Made by a program: the position numbers and the translations under genes. A stretch of 64,000 nucleotides of DNA from Anaeramoeba ignava (taxonomy: Eukaryota; Metamonada; Anaeramoebidae), in contig JAPDFW010000144.1 in NCBI GenBank assembly GCA_028826165.1, positions 1 to 64,000 of the forward strand, read 5' to 3'. Below, one piece after another: positions 24,182-36,225 of this stretch (position 1 is the stretch's first letter; every line of letters starts with the position of its first letter). Under the pieces are notes generated by a model that saw only the letters and a list, made by a program, of their open reading frames with translations, did not search any database and was not told the DNA's origin.

Positions 24182-26442
24182 TTAAATTTTTGGATTTTGT
24201 GATAATTTTCCCTTAAGAGATAATAAAGATTGTTGAATTTTATCGAAATCAAAAGAAGGAACATGATAATATTCTGTTTTTAAATGGATTGCTTTTCTGA
24301 TAAAATGATAATAAGGAAGAACAACACTAAGATGATAATTCAATTCAAGTGAACCGAGTCCAGTGGGTATTTTTGGATAAGCAAATAATTCTTGTAACGA
24401 ATTGAGAATTTTTTCTGATTCTCCAAAATCCTTATTATCAATTGCTTTTCGAATATCTTTCTCTAATTTTTCAAATTGTTTGTGTTGATTATCTCCATAA
24501 TAATAAAACTCATTCAAACGTTCAAATGGTGAAACAACTTTGGAAATTTCGCTTAAATTCACCACTTCTATCTTTCCAGTTCTTACACTGATGCTTCCTT
24601 CGTGCAAAGGATTTTCTGTTGTACTAGTTTCTGCTTTCACTTTGAATTTGTATTCAGTATCTGGTACTAAATTTTGAAATGTTAATATTCGAGTTTCTTT
24701 TCCTTGACCTATTTTTTGAATCATTCGTGGTGCTTTTGGTTTAATTTGAGCAGTAATTTTGGGATTACGTCGCCATATCATTTTGGATTCAAATGCCAAT
24801 TTCAAAGTGATTGTTGTTGGATCATCTTTATTTTCCTGATTTTTAAATTATTTTTAAATTTTAATTTTAAATTTAATTTTAATTTTAAATTTAAATTATT
24901 TTTATTCCACAAACTTGAGTAAGTGTAAATTCACAAGATGCGCCTTCATCTATAAAATATATAAAATTTATAAAATTTAAAAAAATAAATATAAATATTT
25001 AAAAAAATAAATATATAAATATAAATATAGTTATGATTTTTGTTGTAGATTATATTTTCACAAACCATCATGAACCTGGGGTGGGAAAAGATGTTTTTTA
25101 TCAGCAGGCTAGAAAATAGTAATAAAGAAATGAATTAATTTTCTTACTAAAAATAAATAACAATAAATTACAATCTATTATGAGTTATTTATTAAGAATT
25201 AACCTTTCATTCTTTTAAAAAAAATTAAAATAAATTTACTTTCTAAGAAATATAAATATTATTTATAAATTTAAAATATTTTGATAAATAAAAAAAATAC
25301 AATTCTGTTTATATTCCATGTATTTTTTTCATCTTTGGTATTAAATATATCGAAAATTTTTTTAGAAATGCTTAATGTTAAATCATTACGAAAAACTACA
25401 TAATCGTAAGGAGTTTTTTGCTAAATTTTTATACAAATAAGAATAAATTAGAAAAATATAATTTTTGGGAAATAATTATTTACTTTCTATTTTAGTAATA
25501 ATAACAATTAAAATTAAAATTCATTTATAAAATTAAAATTCATTTATAAAATTAAAATTAAAATTAATTTACTTCCTAAAATTAAATGTAAAATTAAATG
25601 TAAAATTAAATGTAAAATTAAATGTAAAATTAAATGTAAAATTAAATGTAAAATTAAATGTAAAATTAAAATTAAATTCATTTACATCCTCAGCATTTCT
25701 ATCAGCCCCTTCTTTAATAAGTAATTCAATAATTTCAGGTGATGAATTCATACAAGCAAGATGTAAACAAGTCACTTTCTAGCACATTAAAAAAAACGAT
25801 TACTCTTAATTTAATAACTTAAAAAAAAAAAGAGGAAAAAAAAATTTTACATCCTAAAAAAAAATTAATAAAAAAATTTTTTAATTAAAAAAAGGAAAAA
25901 AAAAATTTACAATTTCATAATTATAATTTGCTTTATAACTTAATAAAAGTTTAACTATTTCTAATCTGGGGTCATTTTCTGGAGTTTTTTGTTGGTCTGT
26001 TTCATTATTTTTATTATTATCATCTTTATCATCTTTATCATCTTCATCATCTTTATCATCTTCATCTTTATTATTATCATTATTATTATCATTATTATTA
26101 TTATTTTCATTTTTTTGAGTATCTTGAACTGGACTAATATCATAATCTGAAATTAATCCAAAATCATCTGGTGTTGCCAAAAGTTCATAAAGAAAAGAAG
26201 TTGCTAATTTTTGCTAAAAAAAGAAAAAGCAAAATTTGTAAAAAAATTTGTAAAAAAATTTGTAAAAAAATTTGTAAAAAAATTTGTAAAAAAATTTGTT
26301 TGTTTTGTTTTTTTTTTTGTTTTATAAAAATATTCACATCCTGTATTCGTTGTTTGTAGTTTTCTATTTCTGACAAATTTTCCCAATTACATTGGATGAT
26401 ATCTTTTCTGAAATTATCAAGTTTTGAATCTTCTCCACTCAT
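24182..26442 (-). CDS. Ankyrin-repeat plus fibronectin type III protein with single-codon exons
   Basis: Proposed minus-strand exons: 26338-26442, 25911-26213, 25851-25853, 25686-25778, 25573-25575, 25494-25496, 25301-25421, 25240-25242, 25066-25108, 24915-24949 and 24182-24835. Exon 2 ends in an ankyrin helix (LEIVKLLLSYKANYNYEI) after an Asn/Asp-rich linker. Exon 4 is an ankyrin unit (TCLHLACMNSSPEIIELLI, GADRNAED). The two 3-nt exons GAA and AAA add Glu-Lys and restore the exact ankyrin spacing before QKTPYDYV. The C-terminal exon encodes an FN3-like strand set (LTFQNLVPDTEYKFKVKAET) and a helical tail. One extra base (A4 run at 25380-25383) breaks exon 7. No family name recognised; ankyrin and FN3 content is clear, the four 3-nt exons are inferred. 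Confidence 0.7.
25580..25670 (+). repeat. 12-bp intronic tandem repeat (attaaatgtaaa)
   Basis: About eight perfect units lie in the intron between the ankyrin exon at 25686-25778 and the candidate 3-nt exon at 25573-25575. A second 12-bp tract (tttgtaaaaaaa, about six units, 26228-26300) occupies intron 1 of the same gene. Confidence 0.88.
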
Positions 26443-26739
26443 TAAAAAAAAGAAAAAAATGAAAAAAAAAATGAAAAAAAAAAATAAAAAATAAAAAAGA
26501 AAAGAAAAGAAAAGTGGATCTTTTTTAATTAAAAAAAAAAAAGAGGAAAAAAATTGAAAAAAAGTAAAAAAGAAAAGGTTTGAAGGAAAAAACTGAAAGA
26601 AAAGAAAAGAAAAGAAAAGAAAAGAAAAGAAAAGAAAAGAAGAAAAATAGAAAAAATTTCAGATAAAAAAACCTTCAAACACAAAAACAAAAAGAAAGAA
26701 AGAAAAAAAGAAAGAAAGAAAAAAAAAAATCTTGCATCT
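26443..26739. other. Purine-rich spacer between the ankyrin-FN3 and DDX6 genes
   Basis: The spacer consists of A-runs, a GAAAA pentamer tract (about 26597-26640) and AAAG tracts. A gtggatc motif near 26513 lies about 70 bases upstream of the ankyrin-FN3 start and reads gatccactttt on its sense strand. The same tccacttttt string recurs in front of FEN1 and DPP. No gene. Confidence 0.5.
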
Positions 26740-29542
26740 TTACATTACGTAAAGAGAAGGATCCACTTGTTGAGGTAAAGGCTCAATTTTATGTTCTAAT
26801 TCTTCTTCAATTTTTAAAATTGAAGGTTCATCTGGATTTGTAATGAAACTAATTGCTAATCCTCTATGTCCAAATCTACCTGAACGTCCTATTCTATGGA
26901 GATATGTATCTGAATTATCAGGAAAATCAAAATTAATCACAACATTTACTGATTGGTTATCAATTCCTCTTGTAACAACATCTTAAAAAAAAAATTCAAT
27001 TAAAATTTTCCAAAAACAAGAAATTTAGAAAAAAATTAAAATTATTTCTTTTACCTGATGCAATAAGATGTCTGACTTTTCCATCTCTAAAATTATGAAA
27101 AACTTGTGCACGTTCTTCATTACTCATTTTGGAATGTATATAAAGACATGAATATCCTTGATCAAGAATTGTTTGTCTCAGTTTTTCAACTCTGTTTATT
27201 GTATTGCAAAAAATAACTGATTGATTGATTTGTAACTATAAAATTAAATTGAATTGAAATAATAAGTTGCCAATTTTTATAAAAGAGCAAAAAAAAAAAA
27301 AGAATTTTTTTTCTTTTTTACTGAAGAGAAAAGATTATTCAAACAAATGATTTTCTGATCTTCATTAAGAGACACATAATATTGTTTTACTCCCAGTAAA
27401 GTAAGTCCATCCATTGTATTTACGTATTTAACCTGGTGAAGATTTCCTTCCTTTTAATAATAAAAAAAACAATTTTCAATTTTTTGGGATTCATTCCAAT
27501 TTTTTTTGAAATTTGTTTTTTGAATGAATTTACAATAAAAGATTGAATTTCAAATGGAAATGTTGCTGAAAATAAAAGGGTTTGTTTTTTTTGAGGGCAA
27601 AGTTTCATGACATCCTCAATTTTCGATCTTGAATCAATTTCTGTAAGAAGTTTATCTGCCTAAAAAATAAATTTTGTTTATTTTGAAAATATTTTTGAAT
27701 TTTTCATGTAAAAAATAAATTTTTTGAATTTTTATAATTCTTTACTTCATCCATAATTAGAACAGAAACATTGCTTAAATCGAGAATTCCTTCAGATGCA
27801 AAATTATGAAGTTTTCCTATTTATGATTCAAAAATATAAAAATAAATATAAATATAAATATAAATATAAAAATATAAATATAAACAAAAACAAAAACACA
27901 AACCAATTGTACAAACTAAAACATGAACAGTTTTTTTAAGTCTTGCTAAATCTTCATCAATTTTTGAACCTCCTGTTAAATGCATAACCTAATTTTTGAA
28001 TTGAATAAAAGGAGAAATTATTTTTCTTTTAAATATAAATAAAAAAATAACCAAAAACAAGAAAATTTACTTGTATGTCATCAAAATTTCCTAATTTTTT
28101 TGTTTCAATTGAAATTTGCATAGCTAATTCTTTAGTGGGAGCAATAATCAAAACTTTAAAACAAACAAAAAAATTCAAAAACAAAAAAAAAACAGTTTAA
28201 ATTATAAAAAATTGAATGAAAAAAAAAATTTAAGAAATATTTACCTTGAACAGTATTTTTAGAAAAATCAATCTTTTCAATTGAAGGTATTAAAAATGTA
28301 GCTGTTTTTCCTGTTCCATTTTTTGCACGGGCAACAACATCATATCCTTTTAAAATTAATGGGATTGCTTGTTCTTGAATTGGTGATGGTCTTTAAGATG
28401 AATTAATATAAAAAACAAATTATTTTATTTTAATTTTCAAAATAAATGAATAAAAAAAAGAAGATGAAGTAAAAAAATACTTTTCATAACCACATTCATG
28501 GATTCCTCTAAGTAAATTACGATGAAAATTATATCCTTGAAAATCTGGAGTAGTACTACTTGTAACATCAGAAGTTTTTTCTCTTTTATCTTTTTGACTT
28601 TTAATTTTATAAATTTATAAATGAATTTTAATTATAATTTTATAAATGAATTTTAATTTTATAATTTTATAAATGGATTTTAATTTTATAATTTTATAAA
28701 TGAATTTTAATTTTATAATTTTAAATGAATTTTAATTATAAATTATAAATGAATTTTAATTTTAATTTTATAAATGAATTTTAATATTAATTTTATAAAT
28801 GAATTTTAATTTTATAATTTTATAAATGAATTTTTATATTAAATTTATAAATGAATTTTAATTTTATAAATGAATTTTAATTTTAATTTTATAAATTAAT
28901 TTTAATTTTAATTTTATAAATGAATTTTTATATTAAATTTATAAATGAATTTTTAATTTAATTACGGGTTTGTTTTTTTGATTTTCTTCTGATTTAAATT
29001 ATCTGTTTGTTTCTGAAAGGGACCATCCTGATTGGTAAACTGATTATTTGATTTTTGCGAGAATTTTTTGGTGAAATGGGTTTTTGAGAATGAGAATTAG
29101 AATGAGAATGAGAATTAGAATTAGAATGAGAATTAAAGTCTCTATTGTGGGATCTTTGATGATGATGATGATGAATATTAGGAGGGGGATAATAGTAATT
29201 ATAGTATTCATAAGGATTATAAGGATATTGAGGATATTTTGGGTTGTTTTGTTGATATTCAAATCCCATTGGCATTTGCATGTAATTATTTGGAAAATTA
29301 TAAGGCATTTGTGGATATTTTGGATTTGGATTTGGATAATAAGGTTGATAATGTGAGTAATATGGATTCTGTTGATAATATGGATTTTGTTTTTTTTTCA
29401 CATAACGTCCTCTTCTTTCATAATTTTTTTGTATCGGTTGTTTTGTTTTTGTGTTTGTTTTTGTATTTGTATTTGTTTTTGTTTTTGCTTTTGTTTTTGC
29501 TTCTGAATTATCTGTTGATTTATTTGGTGTATTTTGATCCAT
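26740..29542 (-). CDS. DDX6: DEAD-box RNA helicase DDX6/Dhh1
   Basis: Ten exons on the minus strand: 28966-29542, 28481-28597, 28245-28390, 28071-28153, 27904-27988, 27746-27816, 27471-27659, 27322-27432, 27055-27235 and 26740-26981. It represses translation and promotes decapping in P-bodies. Motifs seen: Q-motif PSPIQ, motif I AKNGTGKT, Ia APTKELA, TGG, DEAD, SAT, IV SVIFCN, V TRGID and [15 protein letters not shown]6-specific blocks are [20 protein letters not shown] and the ending [12 protein letters not shown]. Motif Ib, usually TPGR, reads TIGK. The N-terminal ~150 residues are low complexity (Lys-Thr, then Tyr/Pro/Asn/Gln, a His run and Ser-His), a likely condensation-prone segment. 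Exon 1 lacks one base (T6 run at 29064-29069). The intron at 27433-27470 is only 38 nt. Confidence 0.92.
28600..28960. repeat. Repeats in DDX6 intron 1
   Basis: Sixteen or so irregular copies of an 18- to 25-base unit, ttttataaatgaattttaat, fill the intron between the low-complexity N-terminal exon and the helicase exons. Confidence 0.85.
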
Positions 29543-30948
29543 TTAATTTTATTTAATTTTAATTAATTTTAATTTTAAATTAAATTTTAAATTTAATTGT
29601 AATTTTAATTTGTATTTTTAATTTGTATTTTTTTGTATTTTTTTGTTTTGCTTTGTTGGCCTTTTTTGTGTTTGGTTGAGTGTGTGACTCTTTGAGTTTC
29701 TAATTAAAAAAAAATTAACAGAAAAAAAAAATTTAAAAAAAAAATAAAAAGTAAAAAATGAAAAAATAAAAAATAAAAAAAATTTTTTTTCCTTTTTCTT
29801 TTTTTTCTTTTAACTTGCCCCCTATTATTTTTTATTTAAATTTTTTATTATTTATTTTATTTTAAATTTAGATCAAAAAAATCAAAAGAAAGAAAGAATA
29901 TTTAAACAATAAAAATAATTTAATTTTTTATTATTAATTATTTTAATTCAATTTAATCCACTTTTTTATTATTAATTATTTTAATAATTTAATTAAATTT
30001 AATCCACTTTTTTATTATTAATTAATTTAATTCAATAATTTAATTCAATTTAATCCACTTTTTATTATTAATTATTTAAAATTTTAATTTAAAATTTAGA
30101 TCAAAAAAATCAAAAGAAAGAAAAGAATATTTAAACAATAAAAATAATCTAATTTTTTATTATTAATTATTTTTAATTAAATTCAATCCACTTTTTTATT
30201 ATTAATTATTTCAATAAATTTAATCCACAATTTAATCCACTTTTTATTATTAATTATTTTATTTAAATTTAATTAAATTTAATTTTTAAAATTATATTTA
30301 AACAATAAAATTAATTTAATTTTTTATTATTAATTATTTTAATTTAATTAAATTTAATCTAATTTTTTATTATTAATTATTTTAATATTTTAATTAAATT
30401 TAATCCACTTTTTTTATTATTAATTATTTTAATTTAAAATTTTAGATCAAAAAAATCAAAAGAAAAAAAGAATATTTAAACAATAAAAATAATTTAATTT
30501 TTATTATTAATTATTTTAATTCAATTTAATCCACTTTTTATTATTAATTATTTTAATAATTTAATCCAATTTAATCCACTTTTTATTATTAATTTTTATT
30601 TTAAATTTTCAAAAATCAAAAGAAAAAAAATAAACAAAAAAAAAAGAATATTTAAACAATAAAAATAATCCTAATTTTTTATTATTAATTATTTTAATTA
30701 AATTTAATCCACTTTTTTATTATTAATTATTTTAATAATTTAATCAAAAATAAAAAGAAAAAGAATATTTAAACAATAAAAATAATCTAATTTTTATTAT
30801 TAATTATTTTAATTCAATAATTTAATCAAAAAAATCAAAAGAAAAAAAGAATATTTAAACAATAAAAATAATTTAATCCACTTTTTTATTATTAATTATT
30901 TTAATTAAATAATTTAAATTTCATTTTTTTTTTTTCGATTTTGGAAAA
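29543..30948. promoter_or_regulatory. 1.4-kb shared upstream region of divergent DDX6 and DPP genes, built of AT repeats
   Basis: The first 170 bases next to DDX6 contain its only mixed-sequence patch (about 29655-29702, including gtgtgactctttgag). A C-rich island lies at 29811-29827 (taacttgccccctatta). From about 29870 to 30930 the region is a patchwork of two modules: tccactttttattattaattattttaat (about a dozen copies) and atcaaaaaaatcaaaagaaagaatatttaaacaataaaaataa (about seven copies). No open frame is credible. A regulatory role is inferred from position; the repeated tccactttttatta is also seen upstream of other genes. Confidence 0.5.
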
Positions 30949-33900
30949 ATGACAAATCAATTAAAGGATAAAATTCAACAAATTTCATATCTTTTATCAC
31001 AATCAAACCATCAAAAAATTCCAAGAAATTTACATTTTTATGAAGATAAATTATTATTTATTGGAGAAGATTATAAAATTTCACGAACAACAAATCTATA
31101 TACAGCGGACATAAAAACAGGAGAATGGAAAGCAATATATGAAGGAAACCTAACAGAAAGCAAGAAAACACTTTCAAAAGAGGAAATTTTATTGCAAGAA
31201 AGACAAAGAAAAAGAAATTTTTCAGGATTATCAAATTATATTATAAATGAAAAAAATCAAATTCTACTTTTTCCACTTTCAGGAAATACAATTTATTATG
31301 ATTCACTTATTGAAACTTCCAAAAACTCTTTTACAAACAAGGATATAAACAAAAGTTTGATTGAAATCACCCCCAAAGATTCAATTTCTTCATCTCCAAG
31401 AATGTCACCTTCTTTTTCTTCTGATTCAAGATTTCTTTCTTTTGTTAGAGATAATGATCTTTTTATCACTCTAATAGATAATAAAAATCAAAATACAAAT
31501 TTATTTATGGAATTCCAGCTTACTCAAGGCTCGAAATCTGCTTATGCTGAGTTTGTTATGCAGGAAGAATTTGATAGGTTTGATGGATATTGGTGGTCTC
31601 CTTCTGTTTATTTGAATGTATTTTGTTACTTTTGGATTTTTATTCAAATCAAAATTAAAATTAAAATCAAAATTAAAAATCAAAATCAAAATTTAAATTA
31701 AAATTAAAAATCAAAATTAAAATTAAAATTAAAATTAAAATTAAAATTAAAATCAAAATTAAAAATCAAAATTAAAATCAAAATTAAAATTAAAATTAAA
31801 ATCAAAATAAAAATCAAAATTAAAATCAAAATTAAAATCAAAATCAAAATTAAAATTAAAATTAAAATCAAAATTAAAATCAAAATTAAAATTAAAATTA
31901 AAATTAAAATTAAAAATCAAAATCAAAATTAAAATCAAAATAAAAATTAAAATCAAAATTAAAAATCAAAATCAAAATTAAAATTAAAATTAAAATCAAA
32001 ATTAAAATTAAAATTAAAATTAAAATCAAAATTAAAATTAAAATCAAAATCAAAATCAAAATTAAAATTAAAATCAAAATTGAAATCAAAATCAAAATCA
32101 AAATCAAAATTAAAATCAAAATTAAAATTAAAATTAAAATAAAAATCAAAATTAAAATTAAAATTAAAATCAAAATTAAAATTAAAATCAAAATCAAAAT
32201 TAAAATCAAAATCAAAATCAAAATCAAAATCAAAATCAAAACTAAAATTAAAATCAAAAATTAAAATTAAAATCAAAATCAAAATTAAAATTAAAATAAA
32301 AATTAAAATTAAAATTAAAATTAAAATTAAAATCAAAATTAAAATCAAAATTAAAATTAAAATTAAAATCAAAATTAAAATTAAAATAAAAATCAAAATC
32401 AAAATTAAAATCAAAATCAAAAATAAAATCAAAAATAAAATAAAAATCAAAATTAAAAATTAAAATCAAAAATTTTAGGACTCAATAAGAACTTATAGAA
32501 TTTTATACCTCGAAGTTGATGAAAGTGAAATCACAAAATATCCAATTCTAAATCAAGCAAAAAACAGTTTTGAAGTGGATAATTTTCTTTTTCCATTTGT
32601 CGGAACTAAAAATGCAAAATGTGATTTGCGCCTCATAGAAATAAATGAAAACATTGAAACAGGGGAAATCAAGTGGGAAAAATACAAATTAAAAACTCCG
32701 ATATTTGAAGAATTTTCTTGGGCCGAATATATTGTGCGTTGTGGTTGGGTAACCGATGGCCAACATTATTGGGTTCAATTACTTGATAGATCGCAAGAGA
32801 AATTATCTTTAATACGGTTTGGATTGGACAGTTTTATTTCTGAAAAAAATGGAGATCAAGAAAGCACAAAAATCAAATACGATATTTTAATTGAGGAAAA
32901 AACGGAAATTTGGATCAATGTGACAGACATTTGTTATTTTTTTGAAAAAAATCCAAATCAATTTATCTGGGCAAGCGAAAAATCAGGTTTCAGACATCTT
33001 TATCTGAAAGTGATTGTGGAAGATGAAAAAAGAAATGTTTTAGAAGTGAAAACTTTTGATATTACAAAAGGTGAAAATTGGCAAGTTTGTGAACTTGTTT
33101 CTATTGATGAAATAAACCAACTTGTGTATTTTATGGGGACTAAGGACACTCCTCTTGAAAAGCATTTGTATGTCGCATCACTAAAACAAGGGAATGATCC
33201 CACACAAATTCACAGACTGACTGAATTTGGGTTTAATAATATTGAAGTTGCAATGAATTCCAAATGCACAATGTTCGTTTCCAAAAAATCAAGTATTCAA
33301 AAAGAAGCAACAATTACAATTTACGGAATAGAATTTCCTGAGGGAGAAAAATATCAACCACCGAATATCAAAACATTGGCAAATGTGGATACAGCGCCAT
33401 CTATAGTGTACAATAATATTTTCCCCATTTGCAAACCCGAAATTTTTAATTTTCAATCAAAAACAGGTGAAGATCTTTATGGTTGTTTTTATCGTCCAAA
33501 TGAAGATGATTTCCAACCGCCTTATAAGACTTTCTTGAATATTTATGGAGGTCCTCATGTTCAGCAAGTCAAAAACGACTATTCACTTACAAGCAATTTA
33601 CTCTATCAAACATTAGTCAGTATGGGATATGCTGTTGTTATTATTGATGGTCGTGGTTCTTGGAATCGTGGATTGCATTTTGAAAGTTATTTTAAGAAAA
33701 AAATGGGAACTTTTGAGCTTGAGGACCAAATTCAAGGTCTGAAAACTTTATCTGATTTTGGAATTGTTGATTTGTCAAGGATTGCTGTTTATGGTTGGAG
33801 TTATGGTGGATATATGGTAGCTATGGCTATGGCTAGATATTCTAATTTTTTCAAGTTGGGGATTTGTTGTGCTCCTGTTATTTCATGGAATTTTTATGAT

Positions 33901-34536
33901 ACTGTACTTTTTTATTTCAATATTTATTTTTTATTTCAATATTTATTTCAATATTTTAATATTTATTTTAATATTTAATATAATATTTAATATAATATTT
34001 ATTTGAATATTTTAATATTTAATTCAATATTTAATATTTATTTCAATATTTAATTTAATATTTATTTCAATATTTATTTCAATATTTATTTTAATATTTA
34101 ATTTAATATTTATTTTAATATTTATTTGAATATTTAATTTGAATATTTATTAGGGTTATACTGAAAGATATATGGATACACCTCAAAAAAATCAACAAGC
34201 TTATGAAAAAGAAACATCAGTTTTATCATATGTTAAAGATTTTCCAGATGAGTAAATTAATTTTCTAAATTTAATTCTTTCCATTTAAATTTATAAATAA
34301 AATTCTTTTTTATTTATTTAAATTTTAAAAGAACAAATCGATTTCTTTTAGTTCATGGACTTCTTGATGAAAATGTTCATTTTACTCATTCTTATTCTTT
34401 AATTGAAGCATTAATTGAAAATGGAAAACCTTATATTCTTCAATTATTTCCAAGAGAAAGACATGGAGTAAGAAATTGGAAAAGTTATATTCATTTACAA
34501 GGAACAATATTATCATTTTTGGAACAGAATTTATAA
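30949..34536 (+). CDS. DPP8/9-type cytosolic dipeptidyl peptidase (S9B prolyl oligopeptidase family)
   Basis: Four exons, 30949-31605, 32479-33903, 34154-34251 and 34332-34536, encode 794 residues. Cleaves X-Pro or X-Ala dipeptides from N-termini. No signal peptide or TM anchor, so cytosolic like DPP8/9. The propeller half includes LSKEEILLQERQRKRNFSGLS (DPP8/9-like LSREEELLRERKR), AEFVMQEEFDRFDGYWWSP, VEYI-like AEYIVRCGWVTDGQHYW, ASEKSGFRHLY and FMGTKDTPLEKHLYV. The EE pair in EEFDRF is the N-terminus-binding motif. The hydrolase half has NIYGGPHVQ, GWSYGGY (nucleophile), GLLDENVHF (Asp) and RERHGVR (His). All catalytic residues are present and phases close exactly. Intron 1 is 873 bases of AAAATC/AAAATT repeats; intron 2 is a TTTCAATATTTA repeat. 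Confidence 0.94.
31625..32470 (+). repeat. AAAATC/AAAATT hexamer tract in DPP intron 1
   Basis: About 140 hexamers, AAAATT and AAAATC intermixed with occasional AAAATA, fill the intron almost completely. Reading frames across it (FNFDF or LILIL) are translated repeat. Confidence 0.93.
33905..34153 (+). repeat. TTTCAATATTTA-like repeat in DPP intron 2
   Basis: Irregular 11- to 14-base units (ttatttcaatat, ttaatttaatat, ttgaatat) fill the whole intron, which begins GTACTT and ends TTATTAG. Confidence 0.85.
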
Positions 34537-36225
34537 AAGATTTAAAAAAGGGAAATTTTTTTGAATTTGGAATTTTTGAAGAATTTATAATTTTTTTTAT
34601 GAGAGAAACAAATTCCAAAAAAGAATTGATTCATTTCATTAAAAGATTTAAAAGCAATTTTCCATTTAATTTGTTTTAATTTAGATTTATATTTATATTT
34701 ATAATTATATTTAGATTTATATTTAGATTTATATTTATATTTATATTTATATTTTAAATATTTGAATTGAATTTGATTTTAGATTTATATTTATATTTAG
34801 ATTTAGATTTAGATTTAGATTTAGATTTAGTTTTATTTAGATTTTAGATTTAGATTTAGATTATATTTAGTTTATATTTTAATTTAGATTTATATTTTAA
34901 ATATTTGAATTGAATTGAATTGAATTAAATTTGATTTATATTTAGATTTTAAATATTTGAATTGAATTTGATTTAGATTTAGATTTAGATTTATTTCAAT
35001 TTATATTTAGATTTAGATTTATATTTATTTTTAGATTTATTTTAATATTTAATTTGAATATTTAGATTTATATTTTATTTATATGGATTTATTTATATTT
35101 AAATTTAGATTTTAGAAAAGAAACATAGTTTTATATTTATTTAGATTTAGATTTAGATTTTGATTTAGATTTAGATTTAAATTTAGTTATATTTAGATTT
35201 AAATTTATAATTAAAATTTTTATTTTTAAATTTTAAAAGAACAAATTTAGATTTTTAGATTTGGACTTTTGATGAAAATGTTCATTTTTTAGATTTTATT
35301 TTTAATTGAATTTAGATTTGATTTGGAAATATTTATATTCTTCAATTATTTTAGATTTATATTATGATTTATATTTATGGAAAAATTTATATTTAGATTT
35401 GGAATTTATCATTTATGGAACATATTTTTGGATTTAATAGGAAATTTTTGAATTTAGATTTTAAAGAATTTATAATTTTTTTGAGAGAAACAAATTCAAA
35501 AAGATTTGATTCATTTATTTAGATTTTAAAAGATTTCCATTTTAATTTTTTTATTTAGATTTATATTTAGATTTTATTTTTATTTAAATATTTGATTGAA
35601 TTTAGATTTAGATTTAGATTTTAGATTTAGATTTATATTTAGATTTATATTTAGATTTATATTTAGATTTTATATTTTAGATTTAGATTTAGATTTTATT
35701 TATATTTATATTTAGATTTAGATTTAGATTTAGATTTATATTTATATTTATATTTAGATTTAGATTTAGATTTATATTTAGATTTAGATTTAGATTTAGA
35801 TTTAGATTTAAATATTTAAATTGAATTGAATTTGATTTATATTTAGATTTATATTTAGATTTATATTTAGATTTAGATTTATATTTTAAATATTTGAATT
35901 GAATTGAATTTGATTTAGATTTATATTTAGATTTATATTTAGATTTATATTTAGATTTATATTTAGATTTTAATTTAGATTTATATTTAGATTTATATTT
36001 AGATTTATATTTAGATTTAGATTTAGATTTAGATTTATATTTAGATTTATATTTAGATTTATATTTAGATTTAGATTTATATTTTAAATATTTGAATTGA
36101 ATTTGATTTAAATGATTTATTTTTGATTTGTTAAATGATTAATTGAAAATGTTAAAAATAATTTTGGATTTGATGAGAAAAAGAAAAAGAAAAAGAAAAA
36201 AAAATAAATCATTGAAGAAATCAAA
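34537..36225. repeat. TTTAGA/TTTATA repeat field between DPP and the Cys-rich gene
   Basis: Mostly TTTAGA, TTTATA and TTTAGATTTATA units with a recurring longer insert, ttaaatatttgaattgaatttga (several copies). The last ~100 bases before 36225 are GAAAAA-rich. Embedded in it is the degraded DPP copy described separately (35050-35570). Confidence 0.85.
35050..35570 (+). pseudogene. Degraded copy of the DPP 3' end overwritten by TTAGATTT motifs
   Basis: Collinear with 34140-34690 (DPP exons 3 and 4, the intron between them and the 3' flank). Anchors in order: gaatattta, atatgga, aaaagaaacat.agttttat, aaattttaaaagaacaaat, ttggact and tgatgaaaatgttcatttt, tatattcttcaattatt, gaatttataa, ttttttgagagaaacaaattc. 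Between anchors the original bases are replaced by ttagattt units, so no frame survives. It is either a genuinely decayed tandem duplicate or a chimeric consensus. Confidence 0.75.

Noticed and set aside
31501..32469. Several overlapping frames coding Phe-Asn-Asp or Leu-Ile repeats
   Set aside because: They lie in DPP intron 1, which is a pure hexamer tract.
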